Source: Flavobacteriales bacterium UBA1494 (GTDB lineage Bacteria; Bacteroidota; Bacteroidia; Flavobacteriales_E; Vicingaceae). From it: a stretch of 39,772 nt of DNA. The notes under the pieces are model-generated. The model did no database searches. It worked only from the letters and a program-made list of their open reading frames with translations, and was not told the origin of the DNA. Made by a program: the position numbers and the translations under genes. Shown here piece by piece: positions 8,650-16,018 of this stretch. The DNA lies in contig CAJJAT010000034.1 in assembly GCA_905182175.1 (NCBI GenBank), positions 1 through 39,772 of the forward strand. Direction: 5' to 3'. How positions within the stretch are numbered: the first letter of the stretch is position 1; every line of letters starts with the position of its first letter.

Positions 8650-8840
8650 AAATGCCCCTGTTGTATAATGGAGTGAACCTTTTTTGATTTGTTCAACTTA
8701 AAAAAGGTAGTAGATCTTTAAGGCTGAAGTGATTGCATATTGGGGAAATAGAAACGGACACTTCCCAAGACAAGACTTACCAGGTGTTCCTTTTTCAAAA
8801 CCTTTTGGAATGTTGGTTTCAATAGTTTTGGTGAGGGAGT
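8503..8840 (-). pseudogene. Decayed DUF1801-domain gene
   Basis: On the minus strand, 8833-8781 encodes TKTIETNIPKGFEKGTPG. This matches the N-terminal part of Bacteroidota DUF1801 proteins (typically a LPKGFEE motif). About 75 codons downstream, at about 8590-8503, the matching C-terminal motif LDMGKSCIRFK-MDDI appears in a different frame, at the spacing the family would have. The stretch between holds frame changes and a stop (TAA at 8698-8700). DUF1801 proteins are small and poorly characterised. The identification rests on recall of the two motifs. Confidence 0.5.
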
Positions 8841-8936
8841 AAATGATCCTTTTTTCCCTTAGGACAGTTCCAAAAAATAGCTTTTAATTTATTGATCTAA
8901 TATGGTATAGCTACAGAAAGTTAAAACTAATAAAAC

Positions 8937-9596
8937 CTACAAGAAGTAAGCTAAGGTGGTGAAAAACACAAATTGCGCAAGGTATAAATGAAGCGAAAAC
9001 GAGAAATTGCCTTTTACTTTAAAAGAGTGAAGAATAAAATGCATGATAGCTCCAATAATAAACCAACTAAAGTAGTTTTCGAAAGGAGGTTGACCTATAA
9101 ACTCCCAAAAATCAAAAGTTGGAGCAACAATTTCCATGGGTAAGTCTAGTACGACCATTAATACCCCGCCAAAAACAGATTTTATCCAAACGTTAGTAAA
9201 AAAGCGATTGGCTAAAGTAGCTCCGCAAAAAACTAAGACGGCCCAATTACATCCAATAAGTAATGGAACGCCCATTAGCTTTAACCCCATATTTGCGCCG
9301 TAGCTGTATTCCCCGAAAGGAAACCCAGTTGCTACACCTATAATCTCGGCCGTCATTCCTAGGGTAAAAATAGTCAGGAATAGCCCTGCTCTTTTCAGGT
9401 CTTTTAGGTTAAAAACCCAAAACAGAAGAACTACTTGAATGATGAGGTTCAGTGGAGTTTTCTCAATAAACCAATCTTGAAAACCAAAGAGAATTCCAAC
9501 AATGGCACTCACTTGAAACAACCACAGAACACCAATGGCATAGTGCTCTTTTTTAATCACAATTTGTTCCGGTAAATAGCTTGGCTGCTCAATCAT
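8937..9596 (-). CDS. cruF: CruF-like carotenoid 1',2'-hydratase (DUF422 family)
   Basis: A 219-residue integral membrane protein with about six to seven hydrophobic helices. The conserved DUF422/CruF block EIIGVATGFPFGEYSYG (residues about 84-100) and a second motif LDLPMEIVAPTFDFWEF (about 150-166) are present. CruF enzymes add water across the terminal double bond of an acyclic carotenoid end (gamma-carotene or lycopene), giving a 1'-hydroxyl. Its start codon overlaps the stop of the CrtD-like gene by 4 bases (ATGA), so the two are translationally coupled. Hydratase followed by 3',4'-desaturase is the route to saproxanthin-, flexixanthin- or myxol-type pigments. The exact product depends on cyclase and ketolase genes outside the window. 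Confidence 0.82.
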   Translation of the reverse strand: MIEQPSYLPEQIVIKKEHYAIGVLWLFQVSAIVGILFGFQDWFIEKTPLNLIIQVVLLFWVFNLKDLKRAGLFLTIFTLGMTAEIIGVATGFPFGEYSYGANMGLKLMGVPLLIGCNWAVLVFCGATLANRFFTNVWIKSVFGGVLMVVLDLPMEIVAPTFDFWEFIGQPPFENYFSWFIIGAIMHFILHSFKVKGNFSFSLHLYLAQFVFFTTLAYFL

Positions 9597-11059
9597 GCAT
9601 CAGGGATTAAGCCTGCAACAATTTGGCCTGATTTTATACAAAGAGGAATTCCTCCTCCAGGGTGCACTGAGCCACCGCAAAAATACAAGCCTTTAATTTG
9701 ATTTGAGAAATTAGGGTGCCGTAAGAAAGCAGAGAATTTAGAATTACTAGCGCTGCCGTACAACGACCCTTGATGAGAACTTGTCTTTAATTCAATTTTT
9801 ACAGGGTCTAAGATCTCTTCCGTCTCAATTAGTTCACCTAGGTTAACCTTTAAATTTCGATTGAGTTTTTCAATTACTTGTTTCTTTGCTTCTAAGACAA
9901 TTTGATCCCAATCTTGACCATTGTTGGTGGGTACATTTACCATTACAAACCAATTTTCGCAACCTTCGGGGGCGTCTTTTTTATCTGCCTTACTGCTTAT
10001 ATTAAGGTAGATGGTTGAATCTTGGGCTAGGGTTTTTTTATCAAAAATTGCATCAAACTCCTTTTTGTAGTTTTCGCTAAAGAAAATATTGTGCAAGTCT
10101 AATTCAGGAAAGGTCTTTTTAATTCCCCAGTAAAAGATAATGGCTGAACTAGATTTCTCTTGTTCTAAGGTTTTTGTCGGTGCTTTTAATTTTGGTAAAA
10201 GAGATTTATACGTGTAAAAAGCATCAATACCTGAGACAACAAAATCAGAACGATAACTTCCCTTTTCTGTCGTAACTCCTGTAATTATTTTGTTAGTATA
10301 ATCTATTGATTTTGCTTTTTCGTTGAATTTGAATTCAACTCCATTGCGTTCGCCAAGTTGTTGTAAACTTTCTACAATGTTTCGCATTCCGCCTCTTGGA
10401 TAGAACGTTCCAAATTGCATTTCCAAGGTGGGAATCATGGACATGATTCCAGGAGTTTTATAAGGAGAGGACCCATTATAAGTGGCAAAACGATTAAAAA
10501 ACTGAATCAACTTTGCATTGATAAAACTAGTTTCATTCACTTTATTTAAAGTTGCTGAAATATCTAGTTTACCCATTTGAAAAACGGACTTAGCCGCTTT
10601 GGAAGAAGCGTATGTGCTCAGTTTGTGTAGCGATTTTTCTAAAAACAGCGAGGCTGTTAAGTCGTATTTTACTGCGCTTTTCCTGAGATAACTTCTTATT
10701 TGTTCTCTTGGTTCACTGAAGGTTTTTGCCGCTTCAGTGCAAAAAGTATCCACATCTGCACTGGAAGAAAACTGAGTGCCATCTTCCCAGAAATAATTGC
10801 AAACAATATCTTGCTTTTGGTAATTAAAGAATTCTTTAGGATTTTCGTCAAAGAGCTCAAAGAGTTCGTCAACAAAGTGCGGCATCGTGAAAAGTGACGG
10901 ACCTGTATCCCACCGGTAACCATTGCTTCTGTAAACTCCCAGTTTTCCACCAACCTTATTGCTAGCTTCAAATACCTTAACGGAATGACCTTTTGCTTTC
11001 AACCTAAGGGCTGAAGCTAAACTTCCTATTCCTGACCCAATAACGATTACTTGCGACAC
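9593..11059 (-). CDS. crtD: Phytoene desaturase family oxidoreductase, probably 1-hydroxycarotenoid 3,4-desaturase (CrtD-like)
   Basis: A 488-residue FAD enzyme of the CrtI/CrtD family. The N-terminal dinucleotide-binding fold is VIVIGSGIGSLASALRLKAKG followed by FEASNKVGGK. The RWDTGPSLFTMP motif follows at about residues 49-60. The C-terminal FAD/carotenoid signature (YFCGGSVHPGGGIPLCIKSG) is near residues 458-478. The length is normal. A CrtI phytoene desaturase cannot be excluded from motifs alone. The CrtD reading comes from the coupled CruF-like gene, since 1'-hydroxy carotenoids are the CrtD substrate. It starts 3 bases after the 55-aa gene at 11063-11230, so the three form an operon. 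Confidence 0.75.
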   Translation of the reverse strand: MSQVIVIGSGIGSLASALRLKAKGHSVKVFEASNKVGGKLGVYRSNGYRWDTGPSLFTMPHFVDELFELFDENPKEFFNYQKQDIVCNYFWEDGTQFSSSADVDTFCTEAAKTFSEPREQIRSYLRKSAVKYDLTASLFLEKSLHKLSTYASSKAAKSVFQMGKLDISATLNKVNETSFINAKLIQFFNRFATYNGSSPYKTPGIMSMIPTLEMQFGTFYPRGGMRNIVESLQQLGERNGVEFKFNEKAKSIDYTNKIITGVTTEKGSYRSDFVVSGIDAFYTYKSLLPKLKAPTKTLEQEKSSSAIIFYWGIKKTFPELDLHNIFFSENYKKEFDAIFDKKTLAQDSTIYLNISSKADKKDAPEGCENWFVMVNVPTNNGQDWDQIVLEAKKQVIEKLNRNLKVNLGELIETEEILDPVKIELKTSSHQGSLYGSASNSKFSAFLRHPNFSNQIKGLYFCGGSVHPGGGIPLCIKSGQIVAGLIPDA

Positions 11060-11062
11060 AGT

Positions 11063-11230
11063 TTATTTTTCTAATGCTTCCATCTTTTTCAAAACTACGT
11101 CTGCGGCAGCTTGTTTTGCATCACTAGCAGTTCTGTTTGATTTTGAAAGGTCAAAAGATTCTTGTAACAACTTTTTATATTGCTCTTGAAGCTTGTCTTT
11201 CTCTGATTTTTTCTTGAATAATCCGAACAT
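11063..11230 (-). CDS. Lacal_2735 family small protein (DUF6435-like)
   Basis: A 55-residue protein read from ATG at 11228-11230 to TAA at 11063-11065. It begins MFGLFKKKSEKDKLQ and continues through a charged, helix-forming stretch (EQYKKLLQESFDLSKSNRTA) to VLKKMEALEK. The MFGLFKKKSE start, the SNRxASDxKxAEA-like centre and the length are typical of the Lacal_2735 family found across Flavobacteriia. Its function is unknown. It is the first gene of the carotenoid operon, 3 bases from crtD, and lies opposite the TetR regulator, so it shares their control region. Confidence 0.75.
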   Translation of the reverse strand: MFGLFKKKSEKDKLQEQYKKLLQESFDLSKSNRTASDAKQAAADVVLKKMEALEK

Positions 11231-11306
11231 GATGTTTTATAAATTATAACAAAGGAAACACCTTTAAGTTTAACCTTTCGTTCACAGAAAGTAATGGGAT
11301 AAAGGT

Positions 11307-11320
11307 AGAACAATCGTTCT
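11307..11320. promoter_or_regulatory. Candidate TetR operator between the divergent tetR and carotenoid operons
   Basis: AGAACAATCGTTCT is an inverted repeat with perfect 5-base arms (AGAAC / GTTCT) and a 4-base centre. It lies in the 215-bp divergent spacer, between a TAnnTTTG-type element for the plus strand (TAATTTTG, 11329-11336) and a near match on the minus strand (TACCTTTA, 11299-11306). A bound repressor there could close both promoters. TetR regulators usually bind such palindromes in their own divergent promoter. Confidence 0.5.
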
Positions 11321-11445
11321 GTAATTTGTAATTTTGTGATTCTTTCATTTCTGTCAATTTAAGATGGAGTGTAAATAAAAATTACTTGATTGTGAGAAAT
11401 TAGTTTACTAGTTCAAAATCACACTTTCTTAAATACACAGCAAAT

Positions 11446-12027
11446 ATGGCAAGAAAAAAGCAATTCGATAAAGAAGAGGTATTAAATAAAGCGATGAAAC
11501 TTTTCTGGGAGAAGGGATATTACGCTACTTCAATGGAAAACTTAGTTTCTACGTTAGGTATAAATCGTGCTAGTTTGTACACTACGTTTGGATCTAAATA
11601 TGACTTGTTTGAGCAAGCGTTAGATAAATACAATTCAACCAACTCTGCAAGAATTGCGGACTATCTATACTATCAGTTAAATGTTAGAAAGGGGTTGCAA
11701 TTATTATTTGAGAACTTAATTACCGAAGCACTTTTGGGTGGGTGTTCAAAAGGTTGTTTTATGGTAAACACAACGACGGAGCTAGCGAACTTCAACCCTG
11801 TTTTGGATAAAAAGTTACAAGACAGCCGACTTAATTTAGAAACGGTATTTTATAATTATTTGAAATACGGAGTAGATAATGGACAAATTTCGCCATATAA
11901 AGACATGAAGACGATAGCTGCATATTTATTTACGGTTCAAAGTGGGCTTTACGTTAATTCTAAAATAAACTCTTCGAAAGAAGAATTGGGGAAAACAGTT
12001 ACTGCAGCTCTTAGTATTCTGGATTAA
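11446..12027 (+). CDS. TetR/AcrR family transcriptional regulator
   Basis: A 193-residue one-component regulator. Residues 1-50 are a classic TetR helix-turn-helix: FDKEEVLNKAMKLFWEKGY, then TSMENLVSTLGINRASLYTTFGSK, with YTTFGSKYDLFEQAL closing the domain. The rest is an all-helical ligand-binding and dimer domain with a Cys pair (GGCSKGCFMVN) near residues 100-110, common in this subgroup. It is transcribed away from the Lacal_2735/crtD/cruF operon and a palindromic site lies between them. Repression of itself and of the carotenoid genes is the simplest reading. The inducer is unknown. Confidence 0.9.
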   Translation: MARKKQFDKEEVLNKAMKLFWEKGYYATSMENLVSTLGINRASLYTTFGSKYDLFEQALDKYNSTNSARIADYLYYQLNVRKGLQLLFENLITEALLGGCSKGCFMVNTTTELANFNPVLDKKLQDSRLNLETVFYNYLKYGVDNGQISPYKDMKTIAAYLFTVQSGLYVNSKINSSKEELGKTVTAALSILD

Positions 12028-12035
12028 AAATGAGT

Positions 12036-12548
12036 TTAGAATTTGGATTTTAGAATCTGATACAATACGGCACTTCCAAGGGCATCATATTCTCTCTTTG
12101 AAACGAGTTCCATTCCCAGTTTTTGGAAAACTCGAATCGAGCCAATGTTATCTTCGGCAGCATTTCCTATAATCTCAGTTAAGTCATAGTTGTTAAACCC
12201 ATAGCCAATTATCGCTCTTGCTGATTCTGTGGCGTAGCCTTTATTCCAATTTCTTTTATGAAATCGATAGCCAATATCAACTGTTTTATCTTTCAAATTT
12301 TTTAAGCCACACCAACCTAAAAACTCTCCCGTCTCTTTTAAGAGAACGGCGTTTCTTCCAAAACCACTTTTCTTGTAATCAGGATAATTAGCAATAAATG
12401 TTCTCGTCTCTTCAATAGAGCTGAAGGAAACATCGCCTGTGTATTTCATCACTTCAGGATCTGAATTTAACTCTAACATAGCTTTTGCATCTGTGAGGTT
12501 AATTTCACGTAAAATAAGGCGGGGAGTTTGGGGGATGATTTTGGACAC
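12036..12548 (-). CDS. GNAT family N-acetyltransferase (RimJ/RimL type)
   Basis: A 170-residue single-domain acetyltransferase. It starts TPRLILREINLTDAKAML, the usual opening of RimJ/RimL-like GNATs. The acetyl-CoA-binding loop appears as RNWNKGYATESARAIIGYGF (about residues 93-112, Q/R-x-x-G-x-A pattern). It is followed by the IGNAAEDNIGSIRVFQKLGM strand-helix typical of motif B. Family members acetylate protein N-termini, amino groups of small molecules or antibiotics; the substrate cannot be told. It ends 8 bases from the convergent tetR stop. The start at 12548 is an ATT or earlier codon in the frame, and the ATG encoding MSKIIPQ is absent as written, so the exact first residue is less certain than the product. 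Confidence 0.85.
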   Translation of the reverse strand: MSKIIPQTPRLILREINLTDAKAMLELNSDPEVMKYTGDVSFSSIEETRTFIANYPDYKKSGFGRNAVLLKETGEFLGWCGLKNLKDKTVDIGYRFHKRNWNKGYATESARAIIGYGFNNYDLTEIIGNAAEDNIGSIRVFQKLGMELVSKREYDALGSAVLYQILKSKF

Positions 12549-12579
12549 TAGTAGGTTATTTCAATTGTTGATTCAGGTG

Positions 12580-13324
12580 TACTTTGAAACTATTTTCCAA
12601 GTTTTTCTTTTATTGGAACTATCGTTTTGAGATGTAAATCCGAAATGTAGTCAATTAGTTTGGTTGGAACGCCAAGGTGTTTGTTTTCAAAATTTGACAC
12701 TTACTCAGAAATTTTGAAGTCGAGATTGAAAATTTAAGAATAAATGACCTCAGTATTGAGTCATAGACGTAAATTGTTTGTTTACCTAGCTCTTCCTTAT
12801 CTCTCAAGATTAGGGCTGAATTTTCAATTTGATTAAACAGAAGGGTAATTTTTTTAGTCAAAAAAATTACAACAATCTCTGGTTGTTTTTTTCAACCAAC
12901 CAGATTCATTATCACAAATGCCGGAACCAAGAAAAAGCACATTCTCGTGAGTTTCTATAATTGCAGCTGGACTCTTTATTGTTTCAAGAACTTGGAGGAG
13001 TTTTTAAGATGAACGTTAGGTTCGTTAGATCATCTTTTGACCAGATAAAGAGGTATTCAGTTGGATTTGTTCCTTTGTCAGTTATTCGAATGGGTCAGTA
13101 ATTATTTTATTGGCAATAATTTGTGCTTGAAGTGCCTTGTAAACTAGAATAGAGCCAATTAAATAAAAAATTGGAGAGGTAATTCCGCCTATAGTGTCGC
13201 CTATTTGGCCGGTATTTATGAATTTTATTGCTGACCAATCTTGAATTAATAACCAAGCAGCAACAATTGTGAGAGCTATCCCAATGATTAATATCAAAAG
13301 AGTAGTTCTAGCTTCTTTTCTCAA
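12580..13324 (-). pseudogene. Broken gene for a two-helix membrane protein
   Basis: The first 80 codons (13324-13082, TTG start) are intact and encode two transmembrane helices: TTLLILIIGIALTIVAAWLL, then the GDTIGGITSPIFYLIGSILV motif. That motif is common in membrane proteins with a long cytoplasmic helical tail (some annotated as putative phage abortive infection proteins). After the stop at 13082, coding-like peptides continue in shifting frames: LTKEQIQLN just after it, NQIENSALILRDKEELGKQ near 12800, and FENKHLGVPTKLIDYISDLH near 12650. The gene follows the SDR by 9 bases on the same strand. The original function is unknown and the break makes a full product impossible. Confidence 0.55.
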
Positions 13325-13333
13325 ATGTTTAGT

Positions 13334-14113
13334 TTATAATGAACCCGTTCTTCCACCATCAACAGGAACATTTATTCCATTAATATAAGAAGCGGCAGGA
13401 GAGGCTAAAAAAGCTGCTGCTGCTGCAACCTCATGTGGCTCAGCAATTCTTTTCATAGGAACGGCGTTTTCGAATTGTGCCATTATTTCATCTTCAGATT
13501 TACCTGATTTTTGAGCTTTATTTCCAACAATAGAAGTTAAACGCTCTGTGGCAGTTGCTCCGGGTAAAACATTGTTTACAGTAATTCCATGAACCCCTAA
13601 TTCATTTGCCATAGTCTTTGCCCAGTTTCCGACAGCGCCTCGCACCGTATTAGAAACTCCTAAACCGGTTAATGGAATTTTAACCGAGGTAGAAATGATA
13701 TTAATAATTCTTCCGTAACCAGAATCAATCATGCCCTGTTTTACACCCTGCACCAACGTATGATTGCAAAGTAAATGCATGGAGAATGCTGAGACAAACT
13801 CCCTTACATCAGCATCTATGATTGGACCTCCAGGAGGGCCTCCCGTATTGTTAATTAAAATATGAATTGGGTTTTGAATAGATTCAACAGCAGTTTTAAC
13901 AGTTGAAACATCAGAAAAATCGGCAACAACATAGCTGTGCTGTTGGCCTTTAGAATTGTCCATTTCTGAAACAGCTGTTTTTAACTTCTCTTCGTTTCGA
14001 GCCATCAATACAAGGCTAGCTCCCATTTCTGCTAACTCTTTTGCAATCGCTTTTCCAATACCTGCTGTGCTTCCACAAACTAATGCGCTTTTTCCTGTTA
14101 AATCTAAATTCAT
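13334..14113 (-). CDS. SDR family oxidoreductase, atypical (BKR-like) subgroup
   Basis: A 259-residue Rossmann protein. The cofactor loop is CGSTAGIGKAIAKELAEMGA at residues about 13-32, the NNTGGPPGG motif (about 87-95) replaces the usual NNAG, and the end PVDGGRTGSL is typical. The catalytic YxxxK is not present: the aligned position reads SNTVR in LGVSNTVRGAVGNWAKT, though a serine (IISTS) remains. This matches the beta-ketoacyl-ACP-reductase-like SDR subgroup known to lack a perfect catalytic tetrad. It is divergent from the 3-hydroxyanthranilate dioxygenase gene. SDRs of this kind often accompany kynurenine-pathway genes in Bacteroidota, so a role there is plausible but not shown. A TAATTTTG element lies 22 bases upstream. 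Confidence 0.83.
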   Translation of the reverse strand: MNLDLTGKSALVCGSTAGIGKAIAKELAEMGASLVLMARNEEKLKTAVSEMDNSKGQQHSYVVADFSDVSTVKTAVESIQNPIHILINNTGGPPGGPIIDADVREFVSAFSMHLLCNHTLVQGVKQGMIDSGYGRIINIISTSVKIPLTGLGVSNTVRGAVGNWAKTMANELGVHGITVNNVLPGATATERLTSIVGNKAQKSGKSEDEIMAQFENAVPMKRIAEPHEVAAAAAFLASPAASYINGINVPVDGGRTGSL

Positions 14114-14135
14114 AGTTGATTCTTAAATTAAAATT

Positions 14136-14143
14136 CAAAATTA
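14136..14143 (-). promoter_or_regulatory. Possible -7 element of the SDR promoter
   Basis: On the minus strand 14143-14136 reads TAATTTTG, an exact match to the Bacteroidota TAnnTTTG element, 22 bases before the ATG. No good TTG is found about 20 bases upstream, and the region is AT-rich, so it may be chance. Confidence 0.28.
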
Positions 14144-14393
14144 ATCAATTCAATAATTACTGAGGTAAGATATTCTTTTACAGCCAGAAAGTAGAAGAGG
14201 GTACGAAGAAATCAGGATACTCAACAACTAAATATTTAGTAAACAAATGGTTATAGTTACTGTTTTTCATTAAGAATGTGCTTTTTTGTACAAAGTGGTG
14301 AGCTTTCTTACCCAAAAAACATTTCACGGTTTTACAATCTGTATTCCTCATTGAAAATAACTATTTTAGTAGGATTCAAAAAATTTAATAGAC

Positions 14394-14918
14394 ATGGCGA
14401 TACGACCTCCCTTTAATTTCCAAAAATGGATTGACGAACACAGACACTTATTAAAGCCACCAGTTGGTAATAAGGTAGTTTACGAAGATGCTGATTTTAT
14501 TGTGATGGTAGTCGGTGGTCCAAATGCACGGAAAGACTATCACTTCAATGAAGGAGAAGAGTTCTTTTATCAGTTGGAAGGGGAAATAACGGTTAAAATT
14601 CAAGAAGATGGACAAGCGAAATCTATGGATCTAAAGGCTGGAGATATTTACTTGCATCCTGCTAGAGTTCCACATTCTCCTATTAGAAAAGAAGGGTCTA
14701 TTGGATTGGTAATTGAAACGAAACGGAAAGAGGGAGAGAAAGACGGATTGCTTTGGTTTTGTGATAATTGCAATCATAAATTATACGATGAGTATTTTGT
14801 TTTGGGAAGCATTGAAAAAGATTTTATTCCTGTATTCAAGAAGTTTTACGGTTCAGAAGAAATGAGAACTTGCGACAAGTGCGGAACAGTAATGGAAGTT
14901 GACGAAAGATTTGTTTAG
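14394..14918 (+). CDS. nbaC: 3-hydroxyanthranilate 3,4-dioxygenase
   Basis: A 174-residue cupin dioxygenase that opens the ring of 3-hydroxyanthranilate to 2-amino-3-carboxymuconate semialdehyde in tryptophan/kynurenine breakdown. The start is typical (RPPFNFQKWIDEHRHLLKPP). The iron ligands His50, Glu56 and His94 lie in DYHFNEGEEFFYQLEGE and LHPARVPHSP. The C-terminal part carries the second metal site seen in bacterial enzymes, two CxxC pairs (CDNCN near residue 121 and CDKCG near 160). It is followed after 3 bases by the ACMS decarboxylase gene, so product passes straight to the next enzyme. Its length equals that of the bacterial family. Confidence 0.95.
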   Translation: MAIRPPFNFQKWIDEHRHLLKPPVGNKVVYEDADFIVMVVGGPNARKDYHFNEGEEFFYQLEGEITVKIQEDGQAKSMDLKAGDIYLHPARVPHSPIRKEGSIGLVIETKRKEGEKDGLLWFCDNCNHKLYDEYFVLGSIEKDFIPVFKKFYGSEEMRTCDKCGTVMEVDERFV

Positions 14919-14921
14919 ACC

Positions 14922-15938
14922 ATGAGCCACTCACTAACAGTAGACATTCACACTCATATTTTACCAAAAGACATTCCAAATTTCAAGGAACGTTTTGGGT
15001 ACGGAGGATTTATTCACCTAGATCATCACAAATCTTGCTGTGCAAGAATGATGATGGACGACAAATTCTTCCGTGAGGTAGAAGACAACTGCTGGGATGC
15101 CGAAGCACGAATGAAAGAGTGCAATGAGCAATTTGTAGATGTGCAGGTTCTTTCAACTGTTCCTGTAATGTTTTCTTACTGGGCAAAACCGAAAGATTGC
15201 TTGGAGGTTGCGCAGTTTTTAAACGATCACATTGCAGGTATTGTAAATGATTATCCAAAACGATTCATTGGACTAGGAACTGTTCCGATGCAAGCGCCTG
15301 AAATGGCCATTAAGGAATTAAAGCGGTGTAAAGAAATTGGATTAAATGGAATTCAGATAGGGTCACACATTAATGATTGGAACTTAAATGAGCCGGAAGT
15401 TTTCGCTGTTTTTGAAGCTTGTCAGGATTTAGGAATGAGCGTTTTCGTTCACCCTTGGGACATGATGTCTAAAAATAAAATGGAGAAATATTGGCTACCA
15501 TGGTTAGTAGGGATGCCTGCAGAAAGTTCATTAGCGATTTGTTCTATGATTTTTGGAGGTGTTTTTGAAAGACTTCCAAACTTAAAAGTAGCCTTTGCGC
15601 ATGGTGGCGGATCCTTCCCGGCCACTATTGGCAGAATAGAACATGGGTTTAATGTTCGACCGGATTTATGTGCGATAGACAACCCAATCAATCCACGAGA
15701 TTACCTAGGCAAGTTCTATTTAGATTCGTTGGTTCATGACAAGCCAATGTTAGACTATTTGGTGAGTTTAATCGGTGAAGACAAAGTTTCGTTGGGAACA
15801 GATTATCCTTTTCCTTTAGGTGAATTACAACCGGGAGAATTAATTAAAAGCATGGATTTTACAGATGAACGAAAAGCAAAATTACTCGGAGAAAATGCTT
15901 TCGGTTGGTTGGGGTTGGATATTGCAAGGTATAGGTAA
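14922..15938 (+). CDS. nbaD: 2-amino-3-carboxymuconate-6-semialdehyde decarboxylase (ACMSD, amidohydrolase family)
   Basis: A 338-residue TIM-barrel metal enzyme that removes CO2 from ACMS, giving 2-aminomuconate semialdehyde and steering carbon away from quinolinate/NAD. The zinc site is visible: His10 and His12 (DIHTHILP), a His in VFVHPWDM (about residue 177), a His in AFAHGGGSFP (about 228) and an Asp in LGTDYPFPLG (about 294). RMMMDDKFFREVEDNCWD and PVMFSYWAKP are characteristic of ACMSD. It starts 3 bases after the dioxygenase stop. The later pathway genes (semialdehyde dehydrogenase, deaminase) are not in the window. A decay zone begins right after it. Confidence 0.95.
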   Translation: MSHSLTVDIHTHILPKDIPNFKERFGYGGFIHLDHHKSCCARMMMDDKFFREVEDNCWDAEARMKECNEQFVDVQVLSTVPVMFSYWAKPKDCLEVAQFLNDHIAGIVNDYPKRFIGLGTVPMQAPEMAIKELKRCKEIGLNGIQIGSHINDWNLNEPEVFAVFEACQDLGMSVFVHPWDMMSKNKMEKYWLPWLVGMPAESSLAICSMIFGGVFERLPNLKVAFAHGGGSFPATIGRIEHGFNVRPDLCAIDNPINPRDYLGKFYLDSLVHDKPMLDYLVSLIGEDKVSLGTDYPFPLGELQPGELIKSMDFTDERKAKLLGENAFGWLGLDIARYR

Positions 15939-16018
15939 GCAGAATTATATTTTTAGGTATAATTAAGATTGCTTCTTGACTTAATTGGGTATATTAGTTT
16001 CACGCTAATGACCTATTT

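Noticed and set aside
8677-8708. accttttt/aaaaaaggt inverted repeat
   Set aside because: It lies inside the decayed DUF1801 region and is mostly A/T runs, so weak evidence for a terminator.
11095-11313. A 72-codon minus-strand frame
   Set aside because: It overlaps the 55-codon Lacal_2735-like gene in another frame and has no coding character; the shorter gene fits a known family.
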